A stretch of DNA of 64,000 bases from Brenneria roseae subsp. roseae. GTDB taxonomy: Bacteria; Pseudomonadota; Gammaproteobacteria; Enterobacterales; Enterobacteriaceae. The notes under the pieces are model-generated. The model saw nothing but the letters and a program-made list of their open reading frames with translations, made no database searches and was not told the origin of the DNA. This document shows, in pieces, positions 8,181 through 17,415 of this stretch; the first letter of the stretch is position 1; each line of letters opens with the position of its first letter. A program made the position numbers and the translations under genes. The stretch is taken from positions 1 to 64,000 of the forward strand of contig NZ_KZ819029.1 in assembly GCF_003115845.1 (NCBI RefSeq), in the 5' to 3' direction.

Positions 8181-8211
8181 ATATCTGCATCCAGAGCGAT
8201 CGGAGGCTGAC

Positions 8212-10206
8212 TTACGTCAGCAACGCTTTCGCTTTTGCCACCACGTTTTCTAGCGTAAAACCGTACAGCGCGAACAGTTGCTCTGCCGGAGCCGACTCAC
8301 CGAAAGTGGTCATCCCCACGATGGCGCCGTTCAGGCCCACGTATTTGTACCAGTAGTCGGCGATACTCGCTTCAACCGCCACGCGCGCAGAGACCGCTTT
8401 CGGCAGCACGGATTCGCGGTACGCCGCATCCTGCCTGTCGAACACGTCGGTGGACGGCATGGACACCACCCGCGCCTTCACGCCTTCGGCAGACAGTTTG
8501 TCCCACGCGGCCACCGCCAGCTCGACTTCAGAGCCGGTAGCGATGAAAATCAGCGCCGGCTGGCCGGCACAATCTTTCAGCACGTACCCGCCGCGGGCGA
8601 TGTTCGCCAACTGCGCGTCGGTACGTTCCTGCTGCGCCAGGTTCTGACGCGACAGAATCAGTGCGGTCGGGCCATCCTGACGCTCCACGCCGTATTTCCA
8701 CGCGACTGCGGATTCCACCTGATCGCACGGACGCCAGGTGCTCATGTTCGGGGTCACGCGCAGGGAAGCCACCTGCTCTACCGGCTGGTGGGTCGGGCCA
8801 TCTTCGCCCAGACCGATGGAGTCGTGAGTGTAGACCATCACTTGACGCTGTTTCATCAGCGCCGCCATACGCACCGCGTTGCGAGCATATTCCACGAACA
8901 TCAGGAAGGTGGAGGTGTACGGCAGGAAACCGCCATGCAGGGAGATACCGTTCGCGATAGCGGTCATACCGAACTCGCGCACACCGTAATGGATGTAGTT
9001 ACCCGCGGTATCTTCGTTAATCGGCTTAGAACCGGACCACAGGGTCAGGTTAGACGGCGCCAGGTCAGCGGAACCGCCGAGGAACTCAGGAAGCCAGGGG
9101 CCAAACGTTTCGATCGCATTCTGAGATGCTTTACGGCTGGCGATTTTCGCCGGATTAGCCTGCAACTTAGCGATGAATTCGTTCGCTTTCGCGTCGAAGT
9201 CAGCCGGCATGTCACCCTTCATACGACGGGTAAATTCAGCCGCTTCCTGCGGGAACGCTTTCGTATAGGCCGCGAATTTCTCATTCCAGGCTGCTTCTTT
9301 CGCCTGACCGGCTTCTTTCGCATCCCACTGCGCGTAGATGTCAGACGGGATCTCGAACGGCGCGTAGTTCCAGCCCAGCGCTTCACGGGTCAGGGCGATT
9401 TCCGCGTCGCCCAGCGGCGCGCCGTGGGCGTCATGGGTGCCGGCCTTGTTCGGCGAACCTAAACCGATGATGGTTTTGCACATCAGCAGCGACGGTTTGT
9501 CGGTCACCGCGCGGGCCGCTTCTAGCGCACGTTTAATCGCTTCAGTATCGTGGCCGTCAATACCGCGCACCACGTGCCAGCCGTAGGCTTCGAAACGCTG
9601 CGCCGTGTCGTCGGTGAACCAGTCCTCAACGTGACCATCGATGGAGATACCGTTGTCATCGTAGAACGCCACCAGTTTACCCAGCTTCAGCGTACCGGCC
9701 AGCGAGCACACCTCGTGCGAGATGCCTTCCATCATGCAGCCGTCGCCCATAAAGGCGTAAGTAAAGTGATCGACGATGTCGTGGCCCGGACGGTTGAACT
9801 GCGCCGCCAGCGTTTTTTCGGCAATCGCCATCCCCACCGCGTTGGCAATCCCCTGCCCCAACGGCCCGGTGGTGGTTTCCACTCCGGCGGTGTAACCCAC
9901 TTCCGGGTGTCCCGGCGTTCTGGAGTGCAACTGGCGGAAGTTTTTCAGCTCAGACATCGGCAGGTCATAGCCGGTGAGGTGCAGCAGGCTGTAAATCAGC
10001 ATGGAGCCGTGACCGTTGGACAACACGAAGCGGTCGCGATCGGCCCAGGACGGGTTGTGCGGATTGTGGTTCAGGAAATCACGCCACAGCACCTCGGCAA
10101 TGTCAGCCATCCCCATCGGCGCGCCCGGGTGGCCGGATTTGGCTTTCTGTACTGCATCCATGCTCAGCGCACGAATAGCATTAGCCAGCGTCTTACGCGA
10201 TGACAT
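8212..10206 (-). CDS. tkt: Transketolase
   Basis: A 664-residue full-length transketolase. It shows the thiamine-diphosphate binding segment [18 protein letters not shown] with the later FYDDN, the substrate-side [13 protein letters not shown] near the N-terminus, and the central [12 protein letters not shown] region. It transfers two-carbon units between ketose and aldose phosphates. The start codon overlaps the end of the transaldolase gene by 14 bases, so the two are coupled. Inside a tetrose cluster its job would be to take erythrose 4-phosphate (with xylulose 5-phosphate) to fructose 6-phosphate and glyceraldehyde 3-phosphate. It is likely an additional copy to the housekeeping tktA or tktB, judged from its setting. 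Confidence 0.95.
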   Translation of the reverse strand: MSSRKTLANAIRALSMDAVQKAKSGHPGAPMGMADIAEVLWRDFLNHNPHNPSWADRDRFVLSNGHGSMLIYSLLHLTGYDLPMSELKNFRQLHSRTPGHPEVGYTAGVETTTGPLGQGIANAVGMAIAEKTLAAQFNRPGHDIVDHFTYAFMGDGCMMEGISHEVCSLAGTLKLGKLVAFYDDNGISIDGHVEDWFTDDTAQRFEAYGWHVVRGIDGHDTEAIKRALEAARAVTDKPSLLMCKTIIGLGSPNKAGTHDAHGAPLGDAEIALTREALGWNYAPFEIPSDIYAQWDAKEAGQAKEAAWNEKFAAYTKAFPQEAAEFTRRMKGDMPADFDAKANEFIAKLQANPAKIASRKASQNAIETFGPWLPEFLGGSADLAPSNLTLWSGSKPINEDTAGNYIHYGVREFGMTAIANGISLHGGFLPYTSTFLMFVEYARNAVRMAALMKQRQVMVYTHDSIGLGEDGPTHQPVEQVASLRVTPNMSTWRPCDQVESAVAWKYGVERQDGPTALILSRQNLAQQERTDAQLANIARGGYVLKDCAGQPALIFIATGSEVELAVAAWDKLSAEGVKARVVSMPSTDVFDRQDAAYRESVLPKAVSARVAVEASIADYWYKYVGLNGAIVGMTTFGESAPAEQLFALYGFTLENVVAKAKALLT

Positions 10207-11173
10207 TCGCCGCCTCCTGTTTTGCCAGCAGTTCGCTCAGCATCGATTCCAGTTTCTCCTGATCCTGAGCAAATAAACGGATACCTTCAGCCAGCTTATC
10301 GACAGCCATCGGATCCTGATTGTGCAGCCAGTAAAACTCTGCTTCGGTCAGCGGCGACGGCGGTATCTCGCCTTTCAGCGGAGGCACCAGCGCAACAGCG
10401 AGATCGCCGTCCATCTGGTTGAGCTTTTCCAACAGCGCGGGGGCAATCGTCAGGCGATCGCATCCGGCCAGAGCGATAATCTGTTCCGTTTTACGGAAGC
10501 TCGCGCCCATAATCACCGTCGGGTAACGGTGTTTCTTGTAGTAATCATATATATTGCGGACGGAGATAACGCCCGGATCGTTTTGCGGGTCTTCATCTCC
10601 CAGCAGATTATGCTCGCGATACCAGTCGTATATTCGCCCGACAAACGGTGAAATCAGCCATACGCCCGCTTCGGCACAGGCGCGCGCTTGCGCAAATGAA
10701 AATAGCAGCGTCAGGTTACAGTGGATGCCTTCACGCTCCAGCTCTTCCGCCGCTTTGATCCCCTGCCAGGTCGATGCCAGTTTGATCAGCACGCGAGAGC
10801 GTTCGATACCTTCTTCTTCATACAGACGAATCAGCTTGCGCGCTTTTGCCACGCATAAACCACGATCAAAGGAGAGGCGGGCGTCAACTTCGGTAGAGAC
10901 TTTGCCCGGCACCTGGCGCAGCAATTCCAGACCAATGTTAACCGCCAGTTTATCGCTGGCGTTGATCAGGCGCGTCTGCGCCGTGCCGCCCTGCGCGCAG
11001 GCCCACGCAATGGCCTGCTCGATGAGCGGGCGATAAAGCGGCTGCGCGGTGGCTTTCAAAATGAGTGACGGATTAGTCGTCGCGTCTTCCGGATGATATT
11101 CGCGAATAGCGGTAATATCGCCGCTGTCCGCAACGACAGTCGTCACTTCTTTGAGTTTTTCCAGAATAGTCAT
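10193..11173 (-). CDS. tal: Transaldolase
   Basis: A 326-residue transaldolase of the TalA/TalB type. The Schiff-base lysine lies in [11 protein letters not shown] (about residue 134), preceded by [11 protein letters not shown] and by DATTNPSLI near the N-terminus, all hallmarks of the family. It transfers dihydroxyacetone between fructose 6-phosphate and erythrose 4-phosphate or similar partners. It lies directly behind the RpiB-type gene (13-base gap) and overlaps the transketolase start. This derI-tal-tkt order concentrates the enzymes that use erythrose 4-phosphate in one unit. Confidence 0.95.
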   Translation of the reverse strand: MTILEKLKEVTTVVADSGDITAIREYHPEDATTNPSLILKATAQPLYRPLIEQAIAWACAQGGTAQTRLINASDKLAVNIGLELLRQVPGKVSTEVDARLSFDRGLCVAKARKLIRLYEEEGIERSRVLIKLASTWQGIKAAEELEREGIHCNLTLLFSFAQARACAEAGVWLISPFVGRIYDWYREHNLLGDEDPQNDPGVISVRNIYDYYKKHRYPTVIMGASFRKTEQIIALAGCDRLTIAPALLEKLNQMDGDLAVALVPPLKGEIPPSPLTEAEFYWLHNQDPMAVDKLAEGIRLFAQDQEKLESMLSELLAKQEAANVIA

Positions 11174-11186
11174 CGCGATGGCTCCT

Positions 11187-11666
11187 TTATTTATCTACCC
11201 GGGCCGCATCGTCCGGGTAAATGAGCGTTTCGTAATAATCGATACGTTTCACCTTCGGCCCGGAACGCCCGGCTTCAAACTCGGCGGCAAGCCAGGCGTC
11301 GACCAGCATTAACGCCAGCTCGCTCCCCACCACGCGAGCGCCCAGCGTCATGATTTGCGCATTGTTGCTTTTGCGGGCGCGCTCGGCCGAGTAAACGTCA
11401 TGACATTGCGCCGCACGAACGCCGGGAACTTTATTAGCCACAATCGCCATACCAATACCGGTACCGCAAAACAAAATCCCGCGCTCAAATGTGCCCTCGC
11501 GTATCGCAGAAGCCAGATTGAAGGCGATGTCCGGATATATTTGGTCATTGCCTGCGACGTCGTGGCTAAAGTCGACGACCTCAATGTCTCTCTGTTCCAG
11601 ATGTTCTTTCACCAGGTTTTTAAGTCCGGTAGCGGCGTCATCCGCACCGATTGCGACTTTCAACAT
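11187..11666 (-). CDS. derI: RpiB/LacAB-type sugar-phosphate isomerase, probable D-erythrulose-4-phosphate isomerase
   Basis: A 159-residue RpiB-fold isomerase. The phosphate and ring-opening region IGADDAA lies at the N-terminus, the active-site cysteine in [11 protein letters not shown] (Cys67), and the conserved segment [17 protein letters not shown] near residues 98-113. RpiB relatives act on ribose 5-phosphate, allose 6-phosphate, galactose 6-phosphate or, in erythritol and erythrulose pathways (EryI, DerI), on D-erythrulose 4-phosphate to give erythrose 4-phosphate. The gene is first in the minus-strand unit and lies opposite lerK. That context, with a variant TIM and a Dha-type kinase nearby, favours the erythrulose reaction. 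Ribose-5-phosphate isomerase activity cannot be excluded. Confidence 0.8.
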   Translation of the reverse strand: MLKVAIGADDAATGLKNLVKEHLEQRDIEVVDFSHDVAGNDQIYPDIAFNLASAIREGTFERGILFCGTGIGMAIVANKVPGVRAAQCHDVYSAERARKSNNAQIMTLGARVVGSELALMLVDAWLAAEFEAGRSGPKVKRIDYYETLIYPDDAARVDK

Positions 11667-11997
11667 ATTTTTTACCTCATGGATTACAGTGTTCGCATTG
11701 AACTTATGCTCAGTAATTGCTCATGTGATTGGCTCGGGCTGGGATTCCTGATCGCAAAACCGAACTAAAGTTCATCGCATGTTCGTATGTAATAATGTTT
11801 AGCAAGAAAAACGCGGCTAAAAAAGGGGGGAATACGCAAAAAATAGCTTTATTCATCAAATCACGACCATGATCACAAATACACCCACTGAACATTTGAT
11901 TGATTCAAGTGATCTGCTAGCGTTCATTTGTGATGGTTATACAAAGGCCAGAAATGGCGGCTGGGGTAATAAATGCACATCATCTGGAGAAGAAAAA
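11667..11997. promoter_or_regulatory. Divergent control region between derI and lerK
   Basis: About 330 bases between divergent start codons. It contains several TGTTC-type words: TGTTCGC near 11690, GTTCATCGCATGTTCGTA at 11770-11787, TGAACAT at 11889 and GTTCAT at 11932. A CRP-like half site, GATCACAAAT (11871-11880), is preceded by a poor left half. No coding sequence is convincing: the in-frame ATG at 11869 would add 43 residues to the kinase that are unlike its family. Confidence 0.5.
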
Positions 11998-13758
11998 ATG
12001 ACCTGGATTTTTAACCGACCGTCAGACTTCGCGAAAGAAATGGTGGCGGGCTTTGTCAGTGCGCATGCCTCAATGGTGCGGCAGGTTCCTGGCGGCGTGG
12101 TGCGTAATACCCAAAGTAAACCGGGCGGCGTCGCTATCGTCGTAGGCGGCGGGTCAGGGCATTATCCCGCGTTCGCCGGGCTGGTAGGTCAGGGGCTGGC
12201 CCACGGTGCGGCGATGGGCAATCTTTTCGCCTCTCCTTCCGCCCAGCAAATCTGCTCCGTTGCGCGCGCCGCCAATAACGGCGGCGGCGTACTGTTGATG
12301 TTCGGCAACTATGCCGGTGATGTCCTGCATTTCGGTCTGGCCTGCGAACGTTTACGCGCCGAAGGCATTCCCTGCGAAACCATCGCCATCACCGATGATG
12401 TTTCCAGCGCGCCGCTCGCTGAAAAAGAGAAACGCCGCGGCGTGGCGGGGGATCTGGTGGTGTTTAAAGCCGCTGCCGCCGCGGCTGAACGCGGTGATTC
12501 GCTGGCCGATGTCTTGGCCATCTCCCGCCGCGCCAATGAACAAACCCGCTCACTGGGCCTGGCGTTTAGCGGCTGTACCTTCCCCGGCGCGGAACATCCG
12601 TTATTCACCGTTCCGGAAGGGAAAATGGGCTTCGGCATGGGGATTCATGGCGAACCGGGCATCAGCGAACTGGACACCGTATCGTCGAGCGAACTGGCGC
12701 GAATGCTGACCAGCACCCTGCTGGAAGAGCGTCCGCAAGCTATCTCACAAACCAAAGGTGCGCGCCTGGGCGTGATTATTAACGGCCTTGGCTCGGTCAA
12801 GTATGAAGAATTGTTCGTATTCTGGCATGACGTTCAACAGCGGTTGCAGGATGAGGAAGTGGTGATTGCCGATGTCCAGATCGGCGAGTTCGTCACCAGC
12901 TTCAATATGGCCGGGATGTCGATGACTTTCATCTGGTTTGATGACGAGCTGGAAGCCCTGTGGCTCGCTCCCGCCACCACGCCAGCCTTTAGCCGCGGTT
13001 CCGTACTTCCGCACAAACCGCTCGATCCGTTACAGCTGGAACAAAGCGGCGCGGTAAAAATTCCGCAGGGCAGCCCGGCATCGAGAGAAGCCGCCGTCAA
13101 AGTCATGAAGATGATTGACGCCGTGGCGCAAACCGTTATTGATCATGCCGAAGAGCTTGGGCGCATTGACGCCGTGGCCGGCGATGGCGACCACGGTATC
13201 GGTATGGAACGCGGGGTTGTCGCCGCGCGCATCGCCGCGAAAAATGCGCAGGAACAAGGCGCCGGGGCCGGTACTTTACTGCAATCCGCCGCAGACGCCT
13301 GGGCAGATGAAGCCGGCGGTACGTCCGGAGCAATCTGGGGCGTTATCCTGAATACGCTGGGCATCACTATCGGAAACAACGAAAAACCGGATGCCGCGCA
13401 GGTTGCGCTGGCGGTATCACAGGCTTGCTCCGGGGTGATGCACTTTGGCAAAGCCAAGCCTGGCGACAAAACGCTGGTCGATGTGCTGCACCCGTTTAGC
13501 CAGGCGCTGAGTGCGGCGGCCGACGAAGGATTATCCCTCACGGACGCCTGGCGCAAGGCTGAGCAGGTGGCACAGCAGAGCGCGAAAGATACCGCACAGC
13601 TGTTACCTAAAATTGGCCGCGCACGTCCACTGGCGGAGCGCAGTCTCGGTACGCCAGATCCAGGCGCGGTATCGCTGGCGATGATCATCACCGCAGTGAG
13701 CGCCTGTATGACCGATAAAACCGAAACAAAAGAGACCCGGGAGAACGTATGTCCCTGA
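11998..13758 (+). CDS. lerK: Fused DhaK-DhaL kinase, probable L-erythrulose kinase
   Basis: A 586-residue ATP-dependent kinase with an N-terminal DhaK domain (about 1-330) and a C-terminal DhaL domain (about 370-580). DhaK features are VVGGGSGHYPAF, GNYAGD and the substrate-binding histidine in GMGIHGEPG (His217). The DhaL domain shows AGDGDHGIGMERG and DEAGGTSGAIWG, which bind Mg-ADP. The ATG at 11998 is chosen because GGAG precedes it at good spacing and the family normally begins near here. Similar fused kinases phosphorylate dihydroxyacetone or, in erythritol and erythrulose pathways (LerK, DerK), a tetrulose. Next to the variant TIM, which overlaps its end by 10 bases, L-erythrulose is the best substrate guess. 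Dihydroxyacetone remains possible. Confidence 0.85.
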   Translation: MTWIFNRPSDFAKEMVAGFVSAHASMVRQVPGGVVRNTQSKPGGVAIVVGGGSGHYPAFAGLVGQGLAHGAAMGNLFASPSAQQICSVARAANNGGGVLLMFGNYAGDVLHFGLACERLRAEGIPCETIAITDDVSSAPLAEKEKRRGVAGDLVVFKAAAAAAERGDSLADVLAISRRANEQTRSLGLAFSGCTFPGAEHPLFTVPEGKMGFGMGIHGEPGISELDTVSSSELARMLTSTLLEERPQAISQTKGARLGVIINGLGSVKYEELFVFWHDVQQRLQDEEVVIADVQIGEFVTSFNMAGMSMTFIWFDDELEALWLAPATTPAFSRGSVLPHKPLDPLQLEQSGAVKIPQGSPASREAAVKVMKMIDAVAQTVIDHAEELGRIDAVAGDGDHGIGMERGVVAARIAAKNAQEQGAGAGTLLQSAADAWADEAGGTSGAIWGVILNTLGITIGNNEKPDAAQVALAVSQACSGVMHFGKAKPGDKTLVDVLHPFSQALSAAADEGLSLTDAWRKAEQVAQQSAKDTAQLLPKIGRARPLAERSLGTPDPGAVSLAMIITAVSACMTDKTETKETRENVCP

Positions 13759-14528
13759 ATCTGGTCATCGGCACCAGTCATAAAACCTATTTTGGCTACA
13801 GGCAAACGCAGAACTGGTGCCGGCAGGTCGCTGACATATTGCGCCGGCAATCGGCGGAGTTGACCGCGCAATTGCAGTTGTTCACCTTTCCCGCCATGCC
13901 TGCGGTGGCGGCGACGCTGCAATACTTTAACGGTACGACTATGGCAACGGGGGCGCAGAATATCTGCGCCGCTCCACCCGGCGCATGGACTGGCGAGACC
14001 AGTGCGGCGATGTTGCAGGAAATGGGCTGCCGCTATGTAGAACTTGGTCATGCCGAGCGTCGCCGCCACTTCGGCGAAACAACGGAAATCATCAATCAGA
14101 AAATTGATATGGCCTTTGCAAATTATCTCACCCCGGTCATTTGTATCGGTGAAGATCGGCAGATGAGCGCCGAAGATGCCGCCATTTTCGCCATTAACCA
14201 GGTGCAGGCGCTGCTGGCGCATCGCGAGGAGACGCCCCTGCCCCAGGCGATTTTCGCCTGGGAGCCGCAGTGGGCGATTGGCGCGCCGCAACCCGCCAGC
14301 GATGAATATATTCGGCATGTCTGTAAGGCGTTGCGCGCGCATTTACATCAACATTACGGCCCACAGTTTCAGGTTATCTACGGAGGAAGCGCTGGCCCCG
14401 GCTTGTTGAGCCGTCTGTGGCCGGATGTTGACGGGGTTTTCCTCGGACGTTTCGCACACCAGCCTCAAGCCTTCGCGTCGATTCTTGAAGAGGCGCAGCA
14501 AATCATCACCAGCCACTCAGGAAACTGA
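13749..14528 (+). CDS. lerI: Variant triose-phosphate isomerase, probable L-erythrulose-1-phosphate isomerase
   Basis: A 259-residue TIM of the EryH/LerI kind. Catalytic Lys12, His101 (ELGHAERR) and Glu172 (AWEPQWAIG) are kept, and so is the phosphate loop GGSAGPGL. However, the usual Asn of the N-x-K motif is Ser10 (GTSHKTY), and the lid region reads EPQWAIGA instead of EPVWAIGT. Known EryH/LerI enzymes convert L-erythrulose 1-phosphate to D-erythrulose 4-phosphate, the same chemistry as TIM one carbon longer. The ATG lies within the last codons of lerK, so translation is coupled. A housekeeping tpiA is expected elsewhere. Confidence 0.85.
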   Translation: MSLNLVIGTSHKTYFGYRQTQNWCRQVADILRRQSAELTAQLQLFTFPAMPAVAATLQYFNGTTMATGAQNICAAPPGAWTGETSAAMLQEMGCRYVELGHAERRRHFGETTEIINQKIDMAFANYLTPVICIGEDRQMSAEDAAIFAINQVQALLAHREETPLPQAIFAWEPQWAIGAPQPASDEYIRHVCKALRAHLHQHYGPQFQVIYGGSAGPGLLSRLWPDVDGVFLGRFAHQPQAFASILEEAQQIITSHSGN

Positions 14529-14548
14529 GTTACGTTTCTGATGCATGT

Positions 14549-14573
14549 GACGGGGCGACATGGCAGCCCCGTC
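14549..14573 (+). terminator. Hairpin after lerI
   Basis: A perfect 8-bp stem, GACGGGGC / GCCCCGTC, with a 9-base loop sits 20 bases after the lerI stop. The T-tract (GCGTTTA) is weak, so termination may be partial. Confidence 0.5.
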
Positions 14574-14586
14574 GCGTTTACCGTGC

Positions 14587-14629
14587 TTGAGACAAAAACA
14601 TTTCTGATATACTTTTAGCAAATGTTCAC
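14587..14629 (+). promoter_or_regulatory. Candidate promoter and autoregulatory site of the SorC-type gene
   Basis: TTGAGA (14587-14592) and TATACT (14608-14613) form a sigma-70-like pair with a short 15-base spacer. A TGTTCAC word at 14623-14629 would overlap the transcription start, a position suited to autorepression. Confidence 0.4.
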
Positions 14630-14668
14630 GCCCTAAACATTAATCTACTACATGGAGAAAGCAGCCGA

Positions 14669-15631
14669 ATGGAAAAATCGAGCGCGTCCCGGGAATATGA
14701 GTTACTCACCGAGATTGCTGTCGCCTACTACTGTGATGAGGTGACGCAGGAGGAGATTGCCAATAAATTTGGCTTTTCCCGTATTAAGGTCGGACGTTTG
14801 CTAAAACGAGCAAAAGAAGAAGGGATTGTCGAGATCAACGTCCGTTACCATCCGATTTTCAGTACACAACTCGAAAAGCAGTTAAAAGAACGCTTTCCCA
14901 TCACCCGCGCGCTTATCGCGCTGGACCATAACGACGAAGAAGATCAGCGTCGTCAGGTTGCCACGCTGGTATCAAGCCATCTCAATAATATGTTGAAAGA
15001 TAATGTCGTGGTGGCGGTTGGACAGGGTCGCAATGTGGCCGCGGTGGCGGAGTTTTCCGGCACCATCCAGGAGCGTGATTGCCGCTTTATCTGTGGCATC
15101 GGCGGGACTCACCGGCCAGGTGATATCATCAACGCCGATCATATCAGCCGCCTTCTGGCGAAAAAGTTTGGCGGTAGTAGCGAATCACTGTACGCCCCGG
15201 CCTACGTTGAAAACATACGGTTAAAAGAGTTGCTGCTGCAAAACGGCACCATTAAGGAAACGCTCGACCGCGCACGTAAAGCCGATATCGCGCTGGTGGG
15301 AATTGGCGATATGAATGAAGAAAGCTATATGGTGAAGCTGGGCTGGTTCACGCCGCAGGAGATTAACGATGCCAGTCTTACTCAGGGTGTAATCGGCGAT
15401 ATTGCCGGTTACGATTTTTTCAATTCCCGTGGTGAACATGTGAACACCGTCATGGATAACCGCGTGATTGGTCTGAGTGTTGAAGAGATGAGACAGATCC
15501 CTTGCGTCATCGCCATCGCTTCTGAAAATACCAAAGCAATGGCGATTATGGGTGCGTTGCGCACCGGCGTAATTGATATTATTGCAACCAGTGCGCGTAA
15601 TGTTCGTACCATTTTAAATATGAGCCAGTAG
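14669..15631 (+). CDS. SorC/DeoR-type transcriptional regulator of the tetrose cluster
   Basis: A 320-residue regulator of the SorC family (relatives EryD, SorC, DeoR of Bacillus). The N-terminal helix-turn-helix covers about residues 22-50 (QEEIANKFGFSRIKVGRLLKR). The remainder is the sugar-phosphate-sensing domain related to phosphosugar isomerases, with VVVAVGQGRNVAAVAEF and CGIGGTHRPGDIINADHI. Such proteins usually repress until a phosphorylated sugar binds. In erythritol systems EryD has this role. The gene follows lerI on the same strand behind a partial terminator and has its own promoter candidate. The recurring TGTTCA words in four control regions of the cluster are its most likely sites. 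Confidence 0.88.
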   Translation: MEKSSASREYELLTEIAVAYYCDEVTQEEIANKFGFSRIKVGRLLKRAKEEGIVEINVRYHPIFSTQLEKQLKERFPITRALIALDHNDEEDQRRQVATLVSSHLNNMLKDNVVVAVGQGRNVAAVAEFSGTIQERDCRFICGIGGTHRPGDIINADHISRLLAKKFGGSSESLYAPAYVENIRLKELLLQNGTIKETLDRARKADIALVGIGDMNEESYMVKLGWFTPQEINDASLTQGVIGDIAGYDFFNSRGEHVNTVMDNRVIGLSVEEMRQIPCVIAIASENTKAMAIMGALRTGVIDIIATSARNVRTILNMSQ

Positions 15632-15799
15632 CCCGTCGGGCTTGTATTCAAGCCCACGCCCTCACTCACTCTCTATCTCACATGTGCGTAACACTTTTTG
15701 CATCCGCAGCGCTTTCCTTACTGAGATCATATCGTTGATAAGATGCCGCAGTGACGAACGTCTGGTCATCACCGCCGACCCTTAAAAAGAGGACATTTA

Positions 15800-16276
15800 T
15801 CAGGAAATAAAATTGACGCTTTGTTTTAATACCAGATCGCAAGCCTTGGTTTTAACCTTCTCGGCCAGGGGAGTATTCCCGATATTATTCAGGTTCAACA
15901 GCTTGCCATCGCTGGTATTCAGAAGACCAGCCAACCCTTGCGTATAGTCGGTCTGTTGCTGTGTTTCCTGCTGGGAAGTCAGGCCAAGCTTATCCAACAA
16001 TTGGTTTTTGATGTTTTCGGTATTGGTTGCTGAAACCAGTTTTTGTTTCACACAGTATTGCAGAATCCCCGCCGCGTTGTTCATATTGCCCGCGCTCAGC
16101 GTCTGATTGCCGCCATTGAGCAGCCCCGTCAATCCACTCAGGCCCCCAGTTGAAGAACTATTCTGACCTAACTGGCCAACCGCACTGGAAAGCGAATCCT
16201 GCAAACTTGCCGCCTGAACGTAGCCTGCCAGCATAAAAATTGCCAAACCACCGGCACTCATGATTGATTTCATCAC
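15800..16276 (-). CDS. yjjA: DUF2501 (YjjA-like) secreted protein
   Basis: A 158-residue protein with a signal peptide (hydrophobic IMSAGGLAIFMLAGY, cleavage after VQA). The mature part is rich in Gly, Leu, Asn, Gln and Ser, with LTGLLNGGNQTLSAGNMNNAAGILQYCV and a second cysteine in KTKACDLVL that may form a disulfide with the first. This matches the DUF2501 family, whose E. coli member is YjjA and whose function is unknown. The gene stands alone. Confidence 0.85.
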   Translation of the reverse strand: MMKSIMSAGGLAIFMLAGYVQAASLQDSLSSAVGQLGQNSSSTGGLSGLTGLLNGGNQTLSAGNMNNAAGILQYCVKQKLVSATNTENIKNQLLDKLGLTSQQETQQQTDYTQGLAGLLNTSDGKLLNLNNIGNTPLAEKVKTKACDLVLKQSVNFIS

Positions 16277-16516
16277 ACTCTTACTCTCTTATTTGACCAA
16301 CATACAGAAAAAATACCGCGTAGTATCTTACTTAAAAAGCGGAAGGCTCTGCATTTTTAATATTCTACTATTTGAATGGACGACCGCGCCCATCCGGGCT
16401 GGCTAAACGGTTCACCTTAGGGTAGAGCCGGTAGCTATTTAGAATTTAATTCATGCTTTTTTTTGAAAAAAAGATCAGGATAATTAGAACACTCTTTTGA
16501 AGCGGTCAAACACATA

Positions 16517-17398
16517 ATGTTAAGCCAGCAACGGCGCGCGGATTTGCTATTAGTGGCGACAACACTAATTGCCAGTTTTGGATGGATTTTTTCCAAGGAG
16601 TCCCTGCGGGGAATGCCCACATTTGGCTTTATCGGCCTGCGTTTTTTACTCGCAGGCATGTTCCTGCTGCCTTTTTGTTTTCAGCGGAAAAACCATCTCC
16701 CTTCATCAAGCATCCCCGGCATCATCGGCGTGGGCTGTTTGCAGGCGCTGTCAATATTACTGTGGATCTATGCGGTATCGCTCAGTAATGCCCTGGGGGA
16801 AGGCGCCTTTATCATGAGCCTGTCGATGCTGTTTGTGCCGCTCGTCGCCTGGACCATGTTCAGGCAATCGCCATCACGTCCTTTTTGGGAATCCCTGCCC
16901 CTGGCGATGATAGGGCTGGCTTTACTGACGTTAACGCAAGGCTGGCAGGTCTCTGTCAGCCAGTGTTGGTTTCTTGGCGCAGCGTTAGCTCAGGCGGTGT
17001 ATTTCTGTGTCAATAGCCGTTATGCGCGAACAATACCCGTGCTGCCTTTAACCTGCATTCAGCTTTTTTGTACCGGAACCTGCGGCTTGATAATTTCATG
17101 GTGCTACGAAACATGGCCCGCCACGATTGACGGCGACATTTGGCTGTGGTTCGTATCCAGTGCGATTCTCGCCACTTCGATACGTTTTTTATTGCAAATC
17201 GCCGGGCAAAAAAGAACCAGCGTGGCCAATGCTGCCATCATCATGGTATTGGAGCCGGTATGGACCGTCCTGCTTTCCGCCCTCTGGTATGGAGAAAAGA
17301 TGCCCGCACAGAAGGCGCTGGGCTGTATCCTGATATTGTTCGCGTTGGTGCTGTATCGCGGCCGGCAATACCTGTTACTCAAGAAACTAAAAACCTGA
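16517..17398 (+). CDS. EamA/DMT-family exporter
   Basis: A 293-residue membrane protein with about ten hydrophobic segments arranged as two EamA repeats. The first begins LLLVATTLIASFGWIFSKESLRGMP and includes LRFLLAGMFLLPF. The second holds MVLEPVWTVLLSALWYGEKM, typical of the ninth and tenth helices. The family exports amino acids, purines or drugs. No operon partner is present: the downstream SDR gene is convergent. Substrate unknown. Confidence 0.85.
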   Translation: MLSQQRRADLLLVATTLIASFGWIFSKESLRGMPTFGFIGLRFLLAGMFLLPFCFQRKNHLPSSSIPGIIGVGCLQALSILLWIYAVSLSNALGEGAFIMSLSMLFVPLVAWTMFRQSPSRPFWESLPLAMIGLALLTLTQGWQVSVSQCWFLGAALAQAVYFCVNSRYARTIPVLPLTCIQLFCTGTCGLIISWCYETWPATIDGDIWLWFVSSAILATSIRFLLQIAGQKRTSVANAAIIMVLEPVWTVLLSALWYGEKMPAQKALGCILILFALVLYRGRQYLLLKKLKT

Positions 17399-17415
17399 TG
17401 GATGTGACTCCCCGG

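Noticed and set aside
8278-9462. 394-codon plus-strand open frame
   Set aside because: It lies wholly antisense to the transketolase gene, and its Arg/His-rich product is typical of a shadow frame.
11869-11997. N-terminal extension of the DhaK-DhaL kinase
   Set aside because: It has no ribosome site and no likeness to the family, and covers putative operators; the ATG at 11998 has a good GGAG.
13143-14342. 399-codon minus-strand open frame
   Set aside because: It is antisense to lerK and lerI, which are clear genes; the product is low-complexity (Ser, Ala, Pro, Arg).
11998-14528. Glycerol/dihydroxyacetone utilisation operon
   Set aside because: No glycerol dehydrogenase or DhaM-type PTS partner is present. 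The partners (variant TIM, RpiB-type isomerase, SorC regulator) point to C4 sugars, though dihydroxyacetone use is not excluded.
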